A stretch of 60,564 nt of DNA from Caldisericaceae bacterium. GTDB lineage: Bacteria; Caldisericota; Caldisericia; Caldisericales; Caldisericaceae. This document shows positions 49,278 to 58,194 of the stretch, piece after piece. Within the stretch, counting starts at the first letter, position 1. Every line of letters begins with the position of its first letter. Made by a program: the position numbers and the translations under genes. The stretch spans positions 1 to 60,564 of the forward strand of contig JALVXB010000005.1 of NCBI GenBank assembly GCA_027023025.1, read 5' to 3'. Under the pieces are notes generated by a model. That model did not search any database and was not told the DNA's origin. It worked only from the letters and a program-made list of their open reading frames with translations.

Positions 49278-50129
49278 ATGAGAATAATAGAAGATTTACA
49301 TCTTCATACGCGTGTTTCTAAAGATTCTGTGCAAGATCCTGAGGTATACGCAATTGAAGCAATAAAACGCAACATCAAATATTTGGGATTTACGGATCAT
49401 CTGGATCTGGATCCGGTGGATAAGGATTACGGTTATTACAGGTATAATGATGCTGCAAAAGATATTACAATGCTTCGCAATAAATATGGCAATAAGTTGA
49501 ATTTGCTTTTTGGCGTTGAAGTAACTTATCAGAAAGGGCTTGAAAATAGTATTTTGAATACTACATTAGATAAGGACTACGACTTTTTGATGGGCTCTGT
49601 CCACAGACTTGAAGGTTTTACTATAGCAGGTGCAAGCGGCCTTCCGTTTTTTGAAGGTAAGGACGAAGGAACTTCTTACAGAATGTATTTTGAGGAGATG
49701 AAAAATCTTGTAGATGTGAAATACTTTCAAGTTGTAGGCCACTTTGATGTAATAAAACGATATGGAGTACAATTTTACGGCTCCTTCTATGCTGAGCGCT
49801 ATAAAGAAATTATTCTACCAATCCTTTCTGAAATCGTGAAAAACGGTATGGTGCTTGAGGTCAATAGTTCTGGTTTCAGGCAGTTGCCGGGTGAGCCGTA
49901 TCCTTCGAAAGAAATTTTGTCTTATTATGCATCTGTTGGTGGAACTGAAATCACTATTGGATCAGATGCACATTCCATAAAACAATTTAACTTTGGTTTA
50001 AAAGAAGCGCTTGACTACGCGTTAAAGGTATTCGATTTTGAACTTGTTGCTTTTATAAGAAAAAAGAAAATTCGACTTGGAAAGATAAGTTCTTTTGCTG
50101 AGGAATATTCGTTTAACAATAATTCGTAA
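49278..50129 (+). CDS. PHP-domain phosphoesterase, histidinol-phosphatase-like
   Basis: 283 residues. Metal-binding motifs of the PHP superfamily: DLHLHTRVSKDS, LGFTDHLDLD, LLFGVEVTYQ, FLMGSVH, VGHFDVIKRY and ITIGSDAHSI. The layout corresponds to HisK/HisJ histidinol-phosphatase-type proteins of Firmicutes and Thermotogales. No other histidine-synthesis genes are present, so another phosphate ester may be the substrate. The gene has no Shine-Dalgarno sequence and a promoter ends 6 nt before the start, implying a leaderless mRNA. Confidence 0.88.
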   Translation: MRIIEDLHLHTRVSKDSVQDPEVYAIEAIKRNIKYLGFTDHLDLDPVDKDYGYYRYNDAAKDITMLRNKYGNKLNLLFGVEVTYQKGLENSILNTTLDKDYDFLMGSVHRLEGFTIAGASGLPFFEGKDEGTSYRMYFEEMKNLVDVKYFQVVGHFDVIKRYGVQFYGSFYAERYKEIILPILSEIVKNGMVLEVNSSGFRQLPGEPYPSKEILSYYASVGGTEITIGSDAHSIKQFNFGLKEALDYALKVFDFELVAFIRKKKIRLGKISSFAEEYSFNNNS

Positions 50130-50151
50130 AAGCGCCCTACTAATAATTGTC

Positions 50152-50179
50152 TTGACAAAAAAAAGTGTGCGTATAAAAT
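50152..50179 (+). promoter_or_regulatory. Predicted promoter of the PLP-enzyme gene
   Basis: TTGACA (50152-50157), 16-bp spacer, TAAAAT (50174-50179), 44 nt upstream of the ATG. Confidence 0.6.
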
Positions 50180-50223
50180 AGTTGCTAAAAAATTGCAAAT
50201 AAATTATTACAAGGAGGTATGGG

Positions 50224-51702
50224 ATGTCTAAAAATGACATAGTTAACGAGGAGGTTCTTGAGAGAACTATCCAGAGAGCACGAGAAAGAAACATTATTAT
50301 TCCTACTTACGAGCAGATGCGTGATCCTACAAAAATTCCAGAGAAAATAAAAGAAGAATTAAAACACATTGGTTTGTGGGATCTTCATCCAAGAAATTTA
50401 TTCAGAATTACCTGGAAAAACGAGCCAGTAAAGTTTGGTGGCGGTTTTGACGGCGTAAATTATGTAGAAATTCCTCCAGAATTAAGTGGAGTAAAGGCAA
50501 GGATTTTCGTTTTAATTGGTAAATACTTCCCGACAGGTTCTCACAAAGTCGGTGCAACATTTGGTCCGCTCGTGGAAAAACTTACCAGGGGCGCATTTGA
50601 TCCGACCAGGCAGAAAGCACTCTGGCCGTCTACCGGAAATTACTGCAGGGGTGGTGCATACGATTCTGCACTACTTGCTTGCCAGGCAATTGCAGTACTT
50701 CCTGAAGGGATGTCCAAAGAAAGATTCGAGTGGCTTAAGAGTATTGGTGCAGAAGTGTATGCTACACCTGGCGTTGAAAGCAATGTAAAAGAGGTTTTTG
50801 ATAAAACAAAAGAACTCAAACAGCAAAGGCCGGATGAAATCGTCGTGTTGAACCAGTTTGAGGAGTTTGGAAACCCGATCTGGCACTATGCCGTAACAGG
50901 ACCTGCAATGGAAGAAGTATTTAACAAAGAGAAAAAGGAAGGCCAGAGAATGACTGCTTTGTTCCTCACTCAGGGTTCTGCTGGTACACTTGGTAGTGGT
51001 AACTACTTAAGAAAGAAATTCCCTACGATTAAGATTGGCGCAGGCGAAGCACTTCAGTGCCCCACACTTCTTTACAATGGTTATGGTGGACACAGAATCG
51101 AAGGTATTGGAGACAAGCATGTTCCGTGGATTTTTGATGTGAAAAATATTGATATGGTTGTGGACATTGACGACGAAGCTTGCATGCACTTAATCAGATT
51201 ATTTAATGAGCCTGCTGGCAGAAAGTATCTTAAAGAAGCCGGTGTAGACCCTGCATTTGTTGATAAACTTGACCTCTTTGGCATTTCCTCTGCTGCAAAT
51301 ATTCTTGGTGCAATCAAGATGGCGAAGTACTACGAAATGACAGACAAAGATGTGATATTTACTGTCGCAACTGATTCTATGGAACTCTATCAGTCTAGAC
51401 TCCAGGAACTTAGAGATCAATACGGGGAATATACTGAAATGGATGCTGCAAAAGACTTTGAGCGCTACTTACTTGGTGCAACGACTGACTGGATGCTAGA
51501 ACTCAGGTACTATGATAAAAAGAGAATGCATAACTTAAAGTACTTTACATGGATTGAACAACAAGGCAAAGAACTTGCAGAGCTTAACGCACAGTGGTAC
51601 GACGACAATTACTGGGACGAAAAGTTTGAATCCTACAAAGAATGGGACGAAAGAATAAAAGAATTTAACGAAAGAGTAGGGTTAATTAAAAAATATCTGT
51701 AA
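50224..51702 (+). CDS. Fold-type II PLP-dependent enzyme (cysteine-synthase-like)
   Basis: 492 residues; ATG after AAGGAGG. The Schiff-base lysine is in GKYFPTGSHKVGATFGPLVE; substrate/phosphate-binding elements include WPSTGNYCRGGAYDSALLA, LTQGSAGTLGSGNYL and, near the C-terminus, IFTVATDSMELYQSRLQEL. It resembles a group of roughly 490-residue proteins labelled PLP-dependent beta-subunit or cysteine synthase in anaerobes, longer than true CysK (about 310). The reaction is not established; a lyase or beta-replacement reaction is expected from the fold. It stands alone with its own promoter and a bidirectional terminator. Confidence 0.85.
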   Translation: MSKNDIVNEEVLERTIQRARERNIIIPTYEQMRDPTKIPEKIKEELKHIGLWDLHPRNLFRITWKNEPVKFGGGFDGVNYVEIPPELSGVKARIFVLIGKYFPTGSHKVGATFGPLVEKLTRGAFDPTRQKALWPSTGNYCRGGAYDSALLACQAIAVLPEGMSKERFEWLKSIGAEVYATPGVESNVKEVFDKTKELKQQRPDEIVVLNQFEEFGNPIWHYAVTGPAMEEVFNKEKKEGQRMTALFLTQGSAGTLGSGNYLRKKFPTIKIGAGEALQCPTLLYNGYGGHRIEGIGDKHVPWIFDVKNIDMVVDIDDEACMHLIRLFNEPAGRKYLKEAGVDPAFVDKLDLFGISSAANILGAIKMAKYYEMTDKDVIFTVATDSMELYQSRLQELRDQYGEYTEMDAAKDFERYLLGATTDWMLELRYYDKKRMHNLKYFTWIEQQGKELAELNAQWYDDNYWDEKFESYKEWDERIKEFNERVGLIKKYL

Positions 51703-51727
51703 AAGAAAGTTGTTTTGGGTAATTATG

Positions 51728-51758
51728 AACTGCCCGTCTTTTTTAAAGACGGGCAGTT
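51728..51758. terminator. Bidirectional terminator between PLP-enzyme gene and dtxR
   Basis: AACTGCCCGTCTTT and AAAGACGGGCAGTT form a perfect hairpin; T-rich on the plus side (TTTTTATTTATTTTT) and A-rich before it, so it can end both converging transcripts. Confidence 0.9.
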
Positions 51759-51759
51759 T

Positions 51760-52143
51760 TTATTTATTTTTGTGCCTCTTCAGGAATTGTTTAATTTTTT
51801 CTTCAGTTTCTTTAGATATGAAATGTTCTATTAAACATGCCTCTTTGTAGGCTGTGTTTTCCGATATTCCAATGATGTCGTGGAGTAATGCAAATAAAAG
51901 TTTGTGTTTTTCCCATGTTTCTTTTGCTATTTTCTCTCCATTTTCCGTTAATTCTATCTCGCCGTAGGAAGTATGCTTTACTAATCCTTTCTCGCTAAGT
52001 TTTTTTAGAGCACCTGTTACTGATGGCAGTGTTACTGAGAGGCACCTTGCAACATCGATTACTCTAACAATTCGTTTTTTTTGCTTTATTAGATATATTG
52101 TTTCAAGATAATCTTCACTGCTTTTTGTCGTTTTATTCTTCAT
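51760..52143 (-). CDS. DtxR/MntR-family metal-dependent repressor
   Basis: 127 residues. Winged helix-turn-helix (SSEDYLETIYLIKQ, DVARCLSVTLPSVTGALKKL, GLVKHTSYGEIELTENG) followed by the metal-binding dimerisation domain (HKLLFALLHDII then ACLIEHFISKETEEKI). The C-terminal SH3-like domain of DtxR is missing, as in MntR-type members. It lies last in the feoA-feoB operon, so it probably senses Fe2+ and represses iron uptake. A matching palindrome overlaps the predicted feoA promoter. Confidence 0.9.
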   Translation of the reverse strand: MKNKTTKSSEDYLETIYLIKQKKRIVRVIDVARCLSVTLPSVTGALKKLSEKGLVKHTSYGEIELTENGEKIAKETWEKHKLLFALLHDIIGISENTAYKEACLIEHFISKETEEKIKQFLKRHKNK

Positions 52144-52153
52144 TTTTTGAAAC

Positions 52154-54091
52154 TTACGGCATAAATAGTTTTAATACCTGGTTGAATAACCCGCCCAGTA
52201 TAATTGCTCCTGCAAGTTCCCCAACTACGATTATCGTGGTGCGTTTCCAGCCAAACTCTCTTTTTAATGCTGCCATCGTGGCAACGCAAGGAATGTAAAT
52301 CATCGTGACAAACCCATAAACAAAAATTTGCCTTGGTGTCATAATAGATGCGAAGTTTGTCGTGTGATAGATCCCTGCAAGCATTACGAGTGTAAGTTCT
52401 TTTCTTAATGCTCCGAATATGAGCGTAACACCTGCAAGCGGTGGCAGGCCGATGAAATTAGTTACAACGGGCTTTAAAAAATTTGCAACAGGATTTAACC
52501 AGTTCAGTAGTGCAAAGAGTTCTATTACGACATTTGCTATAATGATAATAGGAAATGCAATGTAAACAAATTCCTTTAGTCTAACCCATGTTTGTTTTAA
52601 AATTATGCGCATTACTGGTTTCCTGTATCTGGGCATTTCCATTATAAGTCCAGATGGTGTCCCCTTTATGAATTTATTCAGAATGCGTCCAACAATTACA
52701 ATGAGAATGAAGTCTAATACATATATAATGAATGCATATACTGGCCCTAAGAATGCAGCGACAAGTCCGAGTATAATAACTGTCCGTGCTGAGCACGGAA
52801 CGAGTGTTACGAGTATTGCTGCAAGGAATCTATCTCTATCGCGTTCCATAATTCTTGTGCCGAGGACTGCCGGAACATTACATCCAAATCCCTCAATTAA
52901 CGGCATAAACGCTTTACCGTGAAGACCCATTTTGTGCATTAAATTATCCGTTAAAAATGCAATCCTTGCCAGATATCCGCTGTCCTCTAAGAATGCAAGG
53001 AGTAGATAAAATGGCGCAATGTACGGAAGTATTATGCCTATCCCTGCTATTACTCCTTCCATTACACCGTCCCACAGGATTCTATCCCAGAATGGAGAGA
53101 GAGGTATCCGCATAAATGTAGGTTTAAATGCTTCAAGCCAATTACTTAGAAGATCCGAAAAGTAACTTCCGAATTTGAATACTGTGTAGAATATACCTAT
53201 TGTTATAAGTATAAAGAATACATATCCCCAGAACTTGTCTAAAGCGATTTTGTCGAACCAGTCTCCAATGCTGGCCTTTACCGTGTACCTTCTCGTGATT
53301 ACGGACTCTGCTATGCGTGATGCAATGGCGTACCTCTCTGAAATTATTACTGTTTCGGCGTCTTCTCCGTGTATTTCCTTTAGCTCTTCCTGGAGTTTTT
53401 TAACTATAGAAAGTATTTCAGGATCGTTCACTTCTTTTTTTATCAAAGGATCGTTTTCCAGTAATTTTATTGCAGTGAATCTGTATGGATACGAAAGCAC
53501 AATACTTTTGCTTTTAAGTTTTTCAACGAGGATCTCAATTCTTGATTCTACTTCTTTACCGTACTTTATGTGTGGCACTTTTTTCTCTTCTGAGAGCAGT
53601 GTGTCTTTTATTACTTTAAATAAGTCTTTTAGTCCTTTGTTCTGGACTGCAATTGTTTTTACTACTGGTGCATCAAGTAACTTGGAAAGTTTATTCTCAT
53701 CTATGTGTAGTCCTTTATTCTCCAATATGTCGTATTGATTTAGTGCGACTACGAGAGGTACTTCAAGATCGATTAACTGTAAAGTAAAGAATAAGTTTCT
53801 TTCTAAGTTGGATGCGTCCACGACATTTACGACAAGGTCTGGGTGCTCTTTTGCGATGAATTCCCTTGAAACAATTTCTTCTTCAGAATAGGTAGAAAGT
53901 GAGTATATTCCTGGTAGGTCTACGATGTGGAGCCTAATTCCTTCCTGCTCAAGAAAACCTTCTGCTTTTTCTACGGTTTTTCCCGGCCAGTTCCCTATAA
54001 TTTGGTTTCCACCAGTTAATTGATTGAATATTACACTTTTACCTACATTTGCATTACCTGCAAGGGCAACGGTAAATTCTTTTTTATTCAT
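52154..54091 (-). CDS. feoB: Ferrous iron transporter B
   Basis: 645 residues. N-terminal GTPase ([53 protein letters not shown]) with helical spacer, then the membrane part with Gate/nucleoside-recognition modules ([31 protein letters not shown]) and a C-terminal helix bundle. Cysteines in GCNVPA and VPCSAR are those proposed to line the iron path. It imports Fe2+. The start overlaps feoA by 8 nt and the end is 10 nt before the dtxR-type gene. Confidence 0.96.
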   Translation of the reverse strand: MNKKEFTVALAGNANVGKSVIFNQLTGGNQIIGNWPGKTVEKAEGFLEQEGIRLHIVDLPGIYSLSTYSEEEIVSREFIAKEHPDLVVNVVDASNLERNLFFTLQLIDLEVPLVVALNQYDILENKGLHIDENKLSKLLDAPVVKTIAVQNKGLKDLFKVIKDTLLSEEKKVPHIKYGKEVESRIEILVEKLKSKSIVLSYPYRFTAIKLLENDPLIKKEVNDPEILSIVKKLQEELKEIHGEDAETVIISERYAIASRIAESVITRRYTVKASIGDWFDKIALDKFWGYVFFILITIGIFYTVFKFGSYFSDLLSNWLEAFKPTFMRIPLSPFWDRILWDGVMEGVIAGIGIILPYIAPFYLLLAFLEDSGYLARIAFLTDNLMHKMGLHGKAFMPLIEGFGCNVPAVLGTRIMERDRDRFLAAILVTLVPCSARTVIILGLVAAFLGPVYAFIIYVLDFILIVIVGRILNKFIKGTPSGLIMEMPRYRKPVMRIILKQTWVRLKEFVYIAFPIIIIANVVIELFALLNWLNPVANFLKPVVTNFIGLPPLAGVTLIFGALRKELTLVMLAGIYHTTNFASIMTPRQIFVYGFVTMIYIPCVATMAALKREFGWKRTTIIVVGELAGAIILGGLFNQVLKLFMP

Positions 54092-54326
54092 ATAGTACTT
54101 TTACGAGGATTTTTGATGCAATTCCTCTACCTATTGCAAGATTAGAGCCCATGACAGATACTTCTACCGGGCCAACCTTAGAGTTTCTTATTATTTTGGC
54201 AATTTGTCCAGGCACGAGTCCCATTTCCTGTAATCTTCTTACGAAGTTATAACCTCCAGAGAAACTTACAATTTGTACTTTTGTGTTCTCCGGAACATCT
54301 ACCAGGGGCATTATCTCGTTAAACAT
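54084..54326 (-). CDS. feoA: FeoA, ferrous iron transport accessory protein
   Basis: 80 residues, SH3-like FeoA domain: VQIVSFSGGYNFVRRLQEMG, LVPGQIAKIIRNSKVGPVEV and LAIGRGIASKILVKV. FeoA assists FeoB GTPase/transport at the inner membrane face. It is the first gene of feoA-feoB-dtxR, has GAGGTG before the ATG, and is preceded by a promoter with an overlapping palindrome. Confidence 0.94.
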   Translation of the reverse strand: MFNEIMPLVDVPENTKVQIVSFSGGYNFVRRLQEMGLVPGQIAKIIRNSKVGPVEVSVMGSNLAIGRGIASKILVKVLYE

Positions 54327-54351
54327 TATTCACCTCATTTCTTTTTCAAAG

Positions 54352-54365
54352 TTAGTTATGACTAA
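54352..54365. promoter_or_regulatory. Candidate DtxR-type operator at feoA promoter
   Basis: TTAGT-TATG-ACTAA is a perfect inverted repeat, similar in its TTAG...CTAA ends to DtxR/IdeR/MntR boxes. It covers the predicted transcription start of feoA, which suits repression by the operon's own DtxR-type protein. Confidence 0.6.
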
Positions 54366-54368
54366 GTT

Positions 54369-54396
54369 AGTATATTGAATAGTGGGCAAAAGTCAA
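54369..54396 (-). promoter_or_regulatory. Predicted promoter of feoA-feoB-dtxR
   Basis: Minus-strand TTGACT (54396-54391), 16-bp spacer, TATACT (54374-54369). The remaining sequence up to the ferritin promoter (54397-54624) is AT-rich with no gene seen. Confidence 0.65.
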
Positions 54397-54624
54397 GCAT
54401 TTGCTTTTTGAGAAAGACTTTTCTGTATCTTTATATAAAGTTTCTCTCTACATATTTTGGTGCAGAAATTTAATAATTTTAATTATTTAATGACGAGTTT
54501 TTAGGATTTTTAAGAATGAAAAAATGTTGAAATAATTACTTTTTAGTTTTATAATATAATAACTTCTTGGAGTATTGTGGCTTGAATTTCCGAATATTTC
54601 TGATAGGCTTCTGAAAAGATGTGG

Positions 54625-54652
54625 TTGACAGATTTCAAAAAAGATTTATAAT
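54625..54652 (+). promoter_or_regulatory. Consensus promoter of oxygen-defence cluster
   Basis: TTGACA (54625-54630) and TATAAT (54647-54652), both perfect, with a 16-bp spacer, 39 nt before the ferritin ATG. Confidence 0.8.
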
Positions 54653-54691
54653 AAAACTAAAATGATTTTAAAAAAGAAAGGGGTGTAGGCA

Positions 54692-55207
54692 ATGCTTGAC
54701 GAAAAGATGAAGAAGGCTTTAATTGACCAGGTAAACGAAGAATTTTATTCTGCTTATCTCTACTTATCGATGTCTGCTTATTTTAGCAAAATTGGATTGA
54801 AGGGTTTTGCGAATTGGATGACGGTCCAATACAAGGAAGAAGTGGATCACGGTATGAAAATGTTTAACTACATCTTATCGAGAGGCGAAGAGGTTAAATT
54901 ACAGACGATAAAAGAACCCCCAAGTGAATGGGATTCTCCGTTGCAGGTATTTGAAGAAACACTAAAGCACGAGCAGCACATTACTGAGCGTATTAATTAT
55001 TTGATTGATATTGCGGAGGAAGTGAAAGACAGGGCAACTTACAATTTCCTCCAGTGGTTTATTGACGAACAGGTGGAAGAGGAGGAAAACGATAGGGAGA
55101 TAATTGACAGATTAAAACTTATTGGTGATAATAGAAATGGTTTATTTATGCTTGATAGAGATTTGGCAGCTCGCACATATACTCCTTTAACAAATGAGGA
55201 GGTATAA
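54692..55207 (+). CDS. Bacterial non-heme ferritin
   Basis: 171 residues; AAAGGGGTG before the ATG. Four-helix bundle with ferroxidase-centre ligands: NEEFYSAYLYLSMSAYF (Glu17, Tyr), QYKEEVDHGMKMF (Glu/His) and LKHEQHITERINYLI, with QWFIDEQVEEEEN completing the site. It oxidises Fe2+ and stores iron as a mineral, limiting Fenton chemistry. First gene of the cluster ferritin - flavodiiron protein - superoxide reductase - peroxiredoxin, driven by a consensus promoter; it is contiguous with the next gene. Confidence 0.94.
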   Translation: MLDEKMKKALIDQVNEEFYSAYLYLSMSAYFSKIGLKGFANWMTVQYKEEVDHGMKMFNYILSRGEEVKLQTIKEPPSEWDSPLQVFEETLKHEQHITERINYLIDIAEEVKDRATYNFLQWFIDEQVEEEENDREIIDRLKLIGDNRNGLFMLDRDLAARTYTPLTNEEV

Positions 55208-56389
55208 ATGGCTGTAAGAAAATTGGTGGATAAAGTTTATGAAGTTGGTGCAATAGATTGGGATAGAAAAATATTCGACGATCTTATTCCACTTCCAGAC
55301 GGAACGAGTTATAATTCGTATATTATTTTTGGAAAGGAAAAGACAGCTTTAATAGATACAGTTGAACCCGAGAAAAAAGAAATTTTATTGGATAATTTAA
55401 AGACGCTTGGAGTGAAAAGGATCGACTACATTATCTCAAGCCATGCGGAACAGGACCACTCGGGTAGTATTCCTGATGTATTAAAACTTTATCCAGATGC
55501 AAAGGTAGTTACGAATGCAAAGTGCAAGTCATTCCTCAAAGAGTTTTTACTGTTAAAAGACGATGTCTTTATTGAAATAACCGACGGTGAAGAACTACCT
55601 CTTGGAGGAAAAACGCTAAAGTTTATATTTACACCGTGGGTGCACTGGCCTGAAACGATGTCTACTTACCTGATGGAGGATAAAGTTTTGTTTTCCTGCG
55701 ACTTCTTTGGGTCGCACAGAGCAGCAAGTCATCTGTTTGTGGAAAATGAACACAGGGTAATAGTTGACGCAAAGAGGTACTATGCAGAAATAATGATGCC
55801 GTTCAGGACACAAATAAAAAAGAATATAGAAAAGTTAAGACAGTACGATATAAAGTACATTGCTCCAAGCCATGGACCAGTATACCCAAACCCGGAAATT
55901 ATTATAAAGGCTTACGAAGACTGGATATCCGATAATGTGGAAAATAAGGTTTTAATTCCGTATGTTTCAATGCACGGAAGCACGAAAAAGATCGTCGAGT
56001 TTTTGACTGATAAGTTTATAGAAAAGAATGTTGAAGTCGTGCCTATAAATTTGACTACTGCTGATATAGGGCAAATAGCGATGGAACTCGTAGATACGGC
56101 AGGTGTAATTTTTGCAAGTCCGTATGTGCTTGCAGGTGCACATCCTTCAGTTGTTTCTACTGCGTATCTTGCAAATGCACTTCGCCCAAAGGTAAAAGTT
56201 GCATCAATTGTTGTATCTTACGGATGGGGCGGTTTAGGAGTAAAGCAAATTCAAGGGATGCTTTCTAATTTAAAAGTTGATTTTGTAGAGCCTGTTATGG
56301 TAAAGGGATATCCAAAACCAGCTGATTTCGAAAAGTTAGACAGCTTTGTAACTGAATTTTCAAATAAGTTAAAAGAAAAAATTTCATAA
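55208..56389 (+). CDS. Flavodiiron protein (oxygen or NO reductase)
   Basis: 393 residues. N-terminal metallo-beta-lactamase domain with diiron ligands HAEQDHSGS (HxExDH), a second histidine in [11 protein letters not shown], aspartate in [11 protein letters not shown] and histidine in [10 protein letters not shown]-terminal flavodoxin domain ([17 protein letters not shown], then [16 protein letters not shown]). It reduces O2 to water, or NO to N2O, with electrons from rubredoxin or a similar donor. No rubredoxin gene is seen in the window. It follows the ferritin stop without a gap. Confidence 0.95.
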   Translation: MAVRKLVDKVYEVGAIDWDRKIFDDLIPLPDGTSYNSYIIFGKEKTALIDTVEPEKKEILLDNLKTLGVKRIDYIISSHAEQDHSGSIPDVLKLYPDAKVVTNAKCKSFLKEFLLLKDDVFIEITDGEELPLGGKTLKFIFTPWVHWPETMSTYLMEDKVLFSCDFFGSHRAASHLFVENEHRVIVDAKRYYAEIMMPFRTQIKKNIEKLRQYDIKYIAPSHGPVYPNPEIIIKAYEDWISDNVENKVLIPYVSMHGSTKKIVEFLTDKFIEKNVEVVPINLTTADIGQIAMELVDTAGVIFASPYVLAGAHPSVVSTAYLANALRPKVKVASIVVSYGWGGLGVKQIQGMLSNLKVDFVEPVMVKGYPKPADFEKLDSFVTEFSNKLKEKIS

Positions 56390-56400
56390 GGAGGTGCAGT

Positions 56401-56790
56401 ATGACGAAGAAATTGGAGATTTACAAGTGTGAAGTATGTGGAAACATCGTTGAGGTGACACACCCAGGTGCAGGGCAACTCGTTTGCTGTGGTCAGCCAA
56501 TGAGTCTCTTAGAGGAAAAAACTGCTGATTCCTCTACAGAAAAGCATGTGCCGTTTATTAAGAGGGAAGGTAATGCTTATGTGGTAAAAGTAGGTGAAAA
56601 TACAGCTCATCCTATGGAAGAAAAACACTACATTGAGTGGATTGAACTTATAGTTGACGGAGCAGTGTATAGAAAATTCCTCAATCCTGGGGATAAACCA
56701 GAAGTAGTTTTTGAAGTGCCTGAGGGAAAAGAGGTATATGCAAGAGAATACTGCAGCGTCCACGGTCTTTGGAAGGGTACATTAAAATAA
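56401..56790 (+). CDS. Desulfoferrodoxin-type superoxide reductase
   Basis: 129 residues; AAGGAGGTG before the ATG. Class I form with an N-terminal desulforedoxin-like Cys4 site ([12 protein letters not shown] and LVCCGQPM) and the superoxide reductase domain: histidines in [20 protein letters not shown], and the C-terminal [10 protein letters not shown] that gives the Cys and last His of the catalytic iron centre. It reduces superoxide to peroxide without releasing oxygen. Positioned between flavodiiron protein and peroxiredoxin genes. Confidence 0.95.
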   Translation: MTKKLEIYKCEVCGNIVEVTHPGAGQLVCCGQPMSLLEEKTADSSTEKHVPFIKREGNAYVVKVGENTAHPMEEKHYIEWIELIVDGAVYRKFLNPGDKPEVVFEVPEGKEVYAREYCSVHGLWKGTLK

Positions 56791-56822
56791 TCCATTAAAA
56801 TAAATTTTAAGGAGGTGGTATT

Positions 56823-57416
56823 ATGTTGATGGTGGGGAAAGAAGTACCAGATTTTGAAACCGATGCATTCTTCCCAACTGATGGGAGCATCGACAAGATT
56901 AAACTCTCTGATTACAGAGGCAAATGGGTAGTGCTCTGTTTCTATCCTGCCGATTTTACCTTTGTTTGCCCTACGGAGATTAATGCGATGGCAAGGGCTT
57001 ACGGTGAGTTAAAAAAGATGGGCGTTGAGGTCATTTCTATGAGCACAGATACGGTGTTCTCCCACAAAGTGTGGCATGAAACATCCGAGCTAATTAAACC
57101 GGTAAAATTTGCAATGGGCGCAGACCCAACAGGGAAAGTTTCGCGTCTTTATGAGGTTTACGATGAAGAGAGCGGAACGGCAGTAAGAGGCAGATTTATT
57201 ATTGACCCTGATGGAATTTTAAGAGGTTTTGAAGTTCTTTATCCGAATGTAGGAAGAAATGTGAAGGAGCTTATCCGCCAGATTCAGGCATTCCAGTATG
57301 TCCGTGAGCATCCTGATCAGGTTGCCCCAGCAGGATGGGAACCTGGTAAGAAGACATTTGCTCCTGACATAAAGATTGCAGGTAAGGTTTATACGGTTTG
57401 GAAACCTGGTGAATAA
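56823..57416 (+). CDS. AhpC/Prx-family peroxiredoxin without the usual resolving Cys
   Basis: 197 residues; AAGGAGGTGG before the ATG. Peroxidatic cysteine in PADFTFVCPTEINAMA; arginine-containing RGRFIIDPDGILRG; dimer tail with FQYVREHPDQVAPAGWEPG. In typical 2-Cys enzymes that C-terminal segment reads VCPAGW; here the cysteine is alanine, so no C-terminal resolving cysteine exists. An additional cysteine at VVLCFYP could take part, or an external thiol is used. It removes the peroxide generated by superoxide reductase. Two nucleotides separate it from the wHTH gene. Confidence 0.92.
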   Translation: MLMVGKEVPDFETDAFFPTDGSIDKIKLSDYRGKWVVLCFYPADFTFVCPTEINAMARAYGELKKMGVEVISMSTDTVFSHKVWHETSELIKPVKFAMGADPTGKVSRLYEVYDEESGTAVRGRFIIDPDGILRGFEVLYPNVGRNVKELIRQIQAFQYVREHPDQVAPAGWEPGKKTFAPDIKIAGKVYTVWKPGE

Positions 57417-57418
57417 AA

Positions 57419-57652
57419 ATGCCGTGTCTCGAACCAAACAAAAATCTTTCTGAACAAGCAAAAATAATTTTGAAGTTGCTTGCAGAAGTGGGTAAAGCAA
57501 CAAAGCAGGAGATTGCCGAGAAAAGTGGGTTTGATACTCCGCTTGTCGCACGAAAATTAAGAGAATTAATTGGAAAGAGTGCTGCTAAGGAACAGGATGG
57601 TGTATTTATTATCACGGATTCTGGTAGGGAAGCAGCAGAAAAGTTAAAGTAG
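57419..57652 (+). CDS. Small winged-helix protein
   Basis: 77 residues, ATG 2 nt after the peroxiredoxin stop. The sequence is mostly a winged helix: QAKIILKLLAEVGKATKQEI, AEKSGFDTPLVARKLREL, and a wing ending GVFIITDSGREAAEKL. A cysteine is present at position 3 (MPCLEP). It may be a transcriptional regulator of the oxygen-defence cluster or a protein-interaction module; there is no direct evidence. The terminator that follows ends the cluster. Confidence 0.78.
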   Translation: MPCLEPNKNLSEQAKIILKLLAEVGKATKQEIAEKSGFDTPLVARKLRELIGKSAAKEQDGVFIITDSGREAAEKLK

Positions 57653-57671
57653 TTGTAGAATAAAATGCTTG

Positions 57672-57711
57672 GGCTCCCTCGAGTTTTGCTTATACTTGCG
57701 ATGAGGGAGCC
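57672..57711 (+). terminator. Likely terminator of the oxygen-defence cluster
   Basis: GGCTCCCTC pairs with GAGGGAGCC across a 22-nt loop, followed by TTTCCGTT. The loop is long and the T-run short, so efficiency is uncertain. Confidence 0.65.
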
Positions 57712-57720
57712 TTTCCGTTA

Positions 57721-57748
57721 TTGCAAAACTTATTAAAATTGTTATAAT
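57721..57748 (+). promoter_or_regulatory. Predicted promoter with PerR-like box
   Basis: TTGCAA (57721-57726), 16-bp spacer, TATAAT (57743-57748). Overlapping it, 57733-57747 matches 12 of 14 defined positions of the PerR consensus TTATAATnATTATAA, implying autoregulation of the downstream gene. Confidence 0.55.
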
Positions 57749-57774
57749 TTAAACAAAAATTGGGAGTGGTTAAA

Positions 57775-58194
57775 ATGGAAGAAAAAATTAAAGAAATCTT
57801 ACGGGCAAATGGTTTAAAAGTAACAAAAACGAGGATTGAAATATATAAGTATCTGGTGAATACGCGTAGTCACCCGACAGCTGAAATGGTCTATAACGAT
57901 ATTAAAGAAAAGTTGCCTGGGGTTAGCTTTGCAACAGTTTACAATGTTTTAAATAAACTCGTTGAATTGGGATTAGCAAAAGAATTTTCGATAAATAAAA
58001 GCAAACACTTCGACGGCAGGATAGTGCCACACATCCACTTCGTTTGTATAAATTGCGGTAAGATAGAGGATGCAGAACTTCCGGATTATAACGATGTCAT
58101 AAGAGTTGCAAGAGAAAAAGGCTGGGACATTAAAGAATTTTCCCTATTCGTTTACGGGGTTTGTCCTGAATGTAAAAGAAAAAGCAATAGTTAA
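57775..58194 (+). CDS. perR: PerR-like Fur-family regulator
   Basis: 139 residues from the ATG at 57775 (GGGAGTGG upstream); a TTG at 57760 precedes the ribosome site. Winged helix (VTKTRIEIYKYLVNTRSHPT, GVSFATVYNVLNKLVELGL) and dimerisation domain with two CxxC pairs (CINCGK and CPECKR) for structural zinc. Regulatory-site residues resemble PerR: HFDG, PHIHF and an aspartate in KIEDAELP, the position where PerR has Asp and Fur has Glu. Lying next to the oxygen-defence cluster supports peroxide sensing. Zur or Fur function is not excluded. Confidence 0.85.
   Translation: MEEKIKEILRANGLKVTKTRIEIYKYLVNTRSHPTAEMVYNDIKEKLPGVSFATVYNVLNKLVELGLAKEFSINKSKHFDGRIVPHIHFVCINCGKIEDAELPDYNDVIRVAREKGWDIKEFSLFVYGVCPECKRKSNS

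Noticed and set aside
54397-54624. AT-rich interval considered for a small RNA
   Set aside because: No stable hairpin, promoter-terminator pair or conserved-looking block was found.
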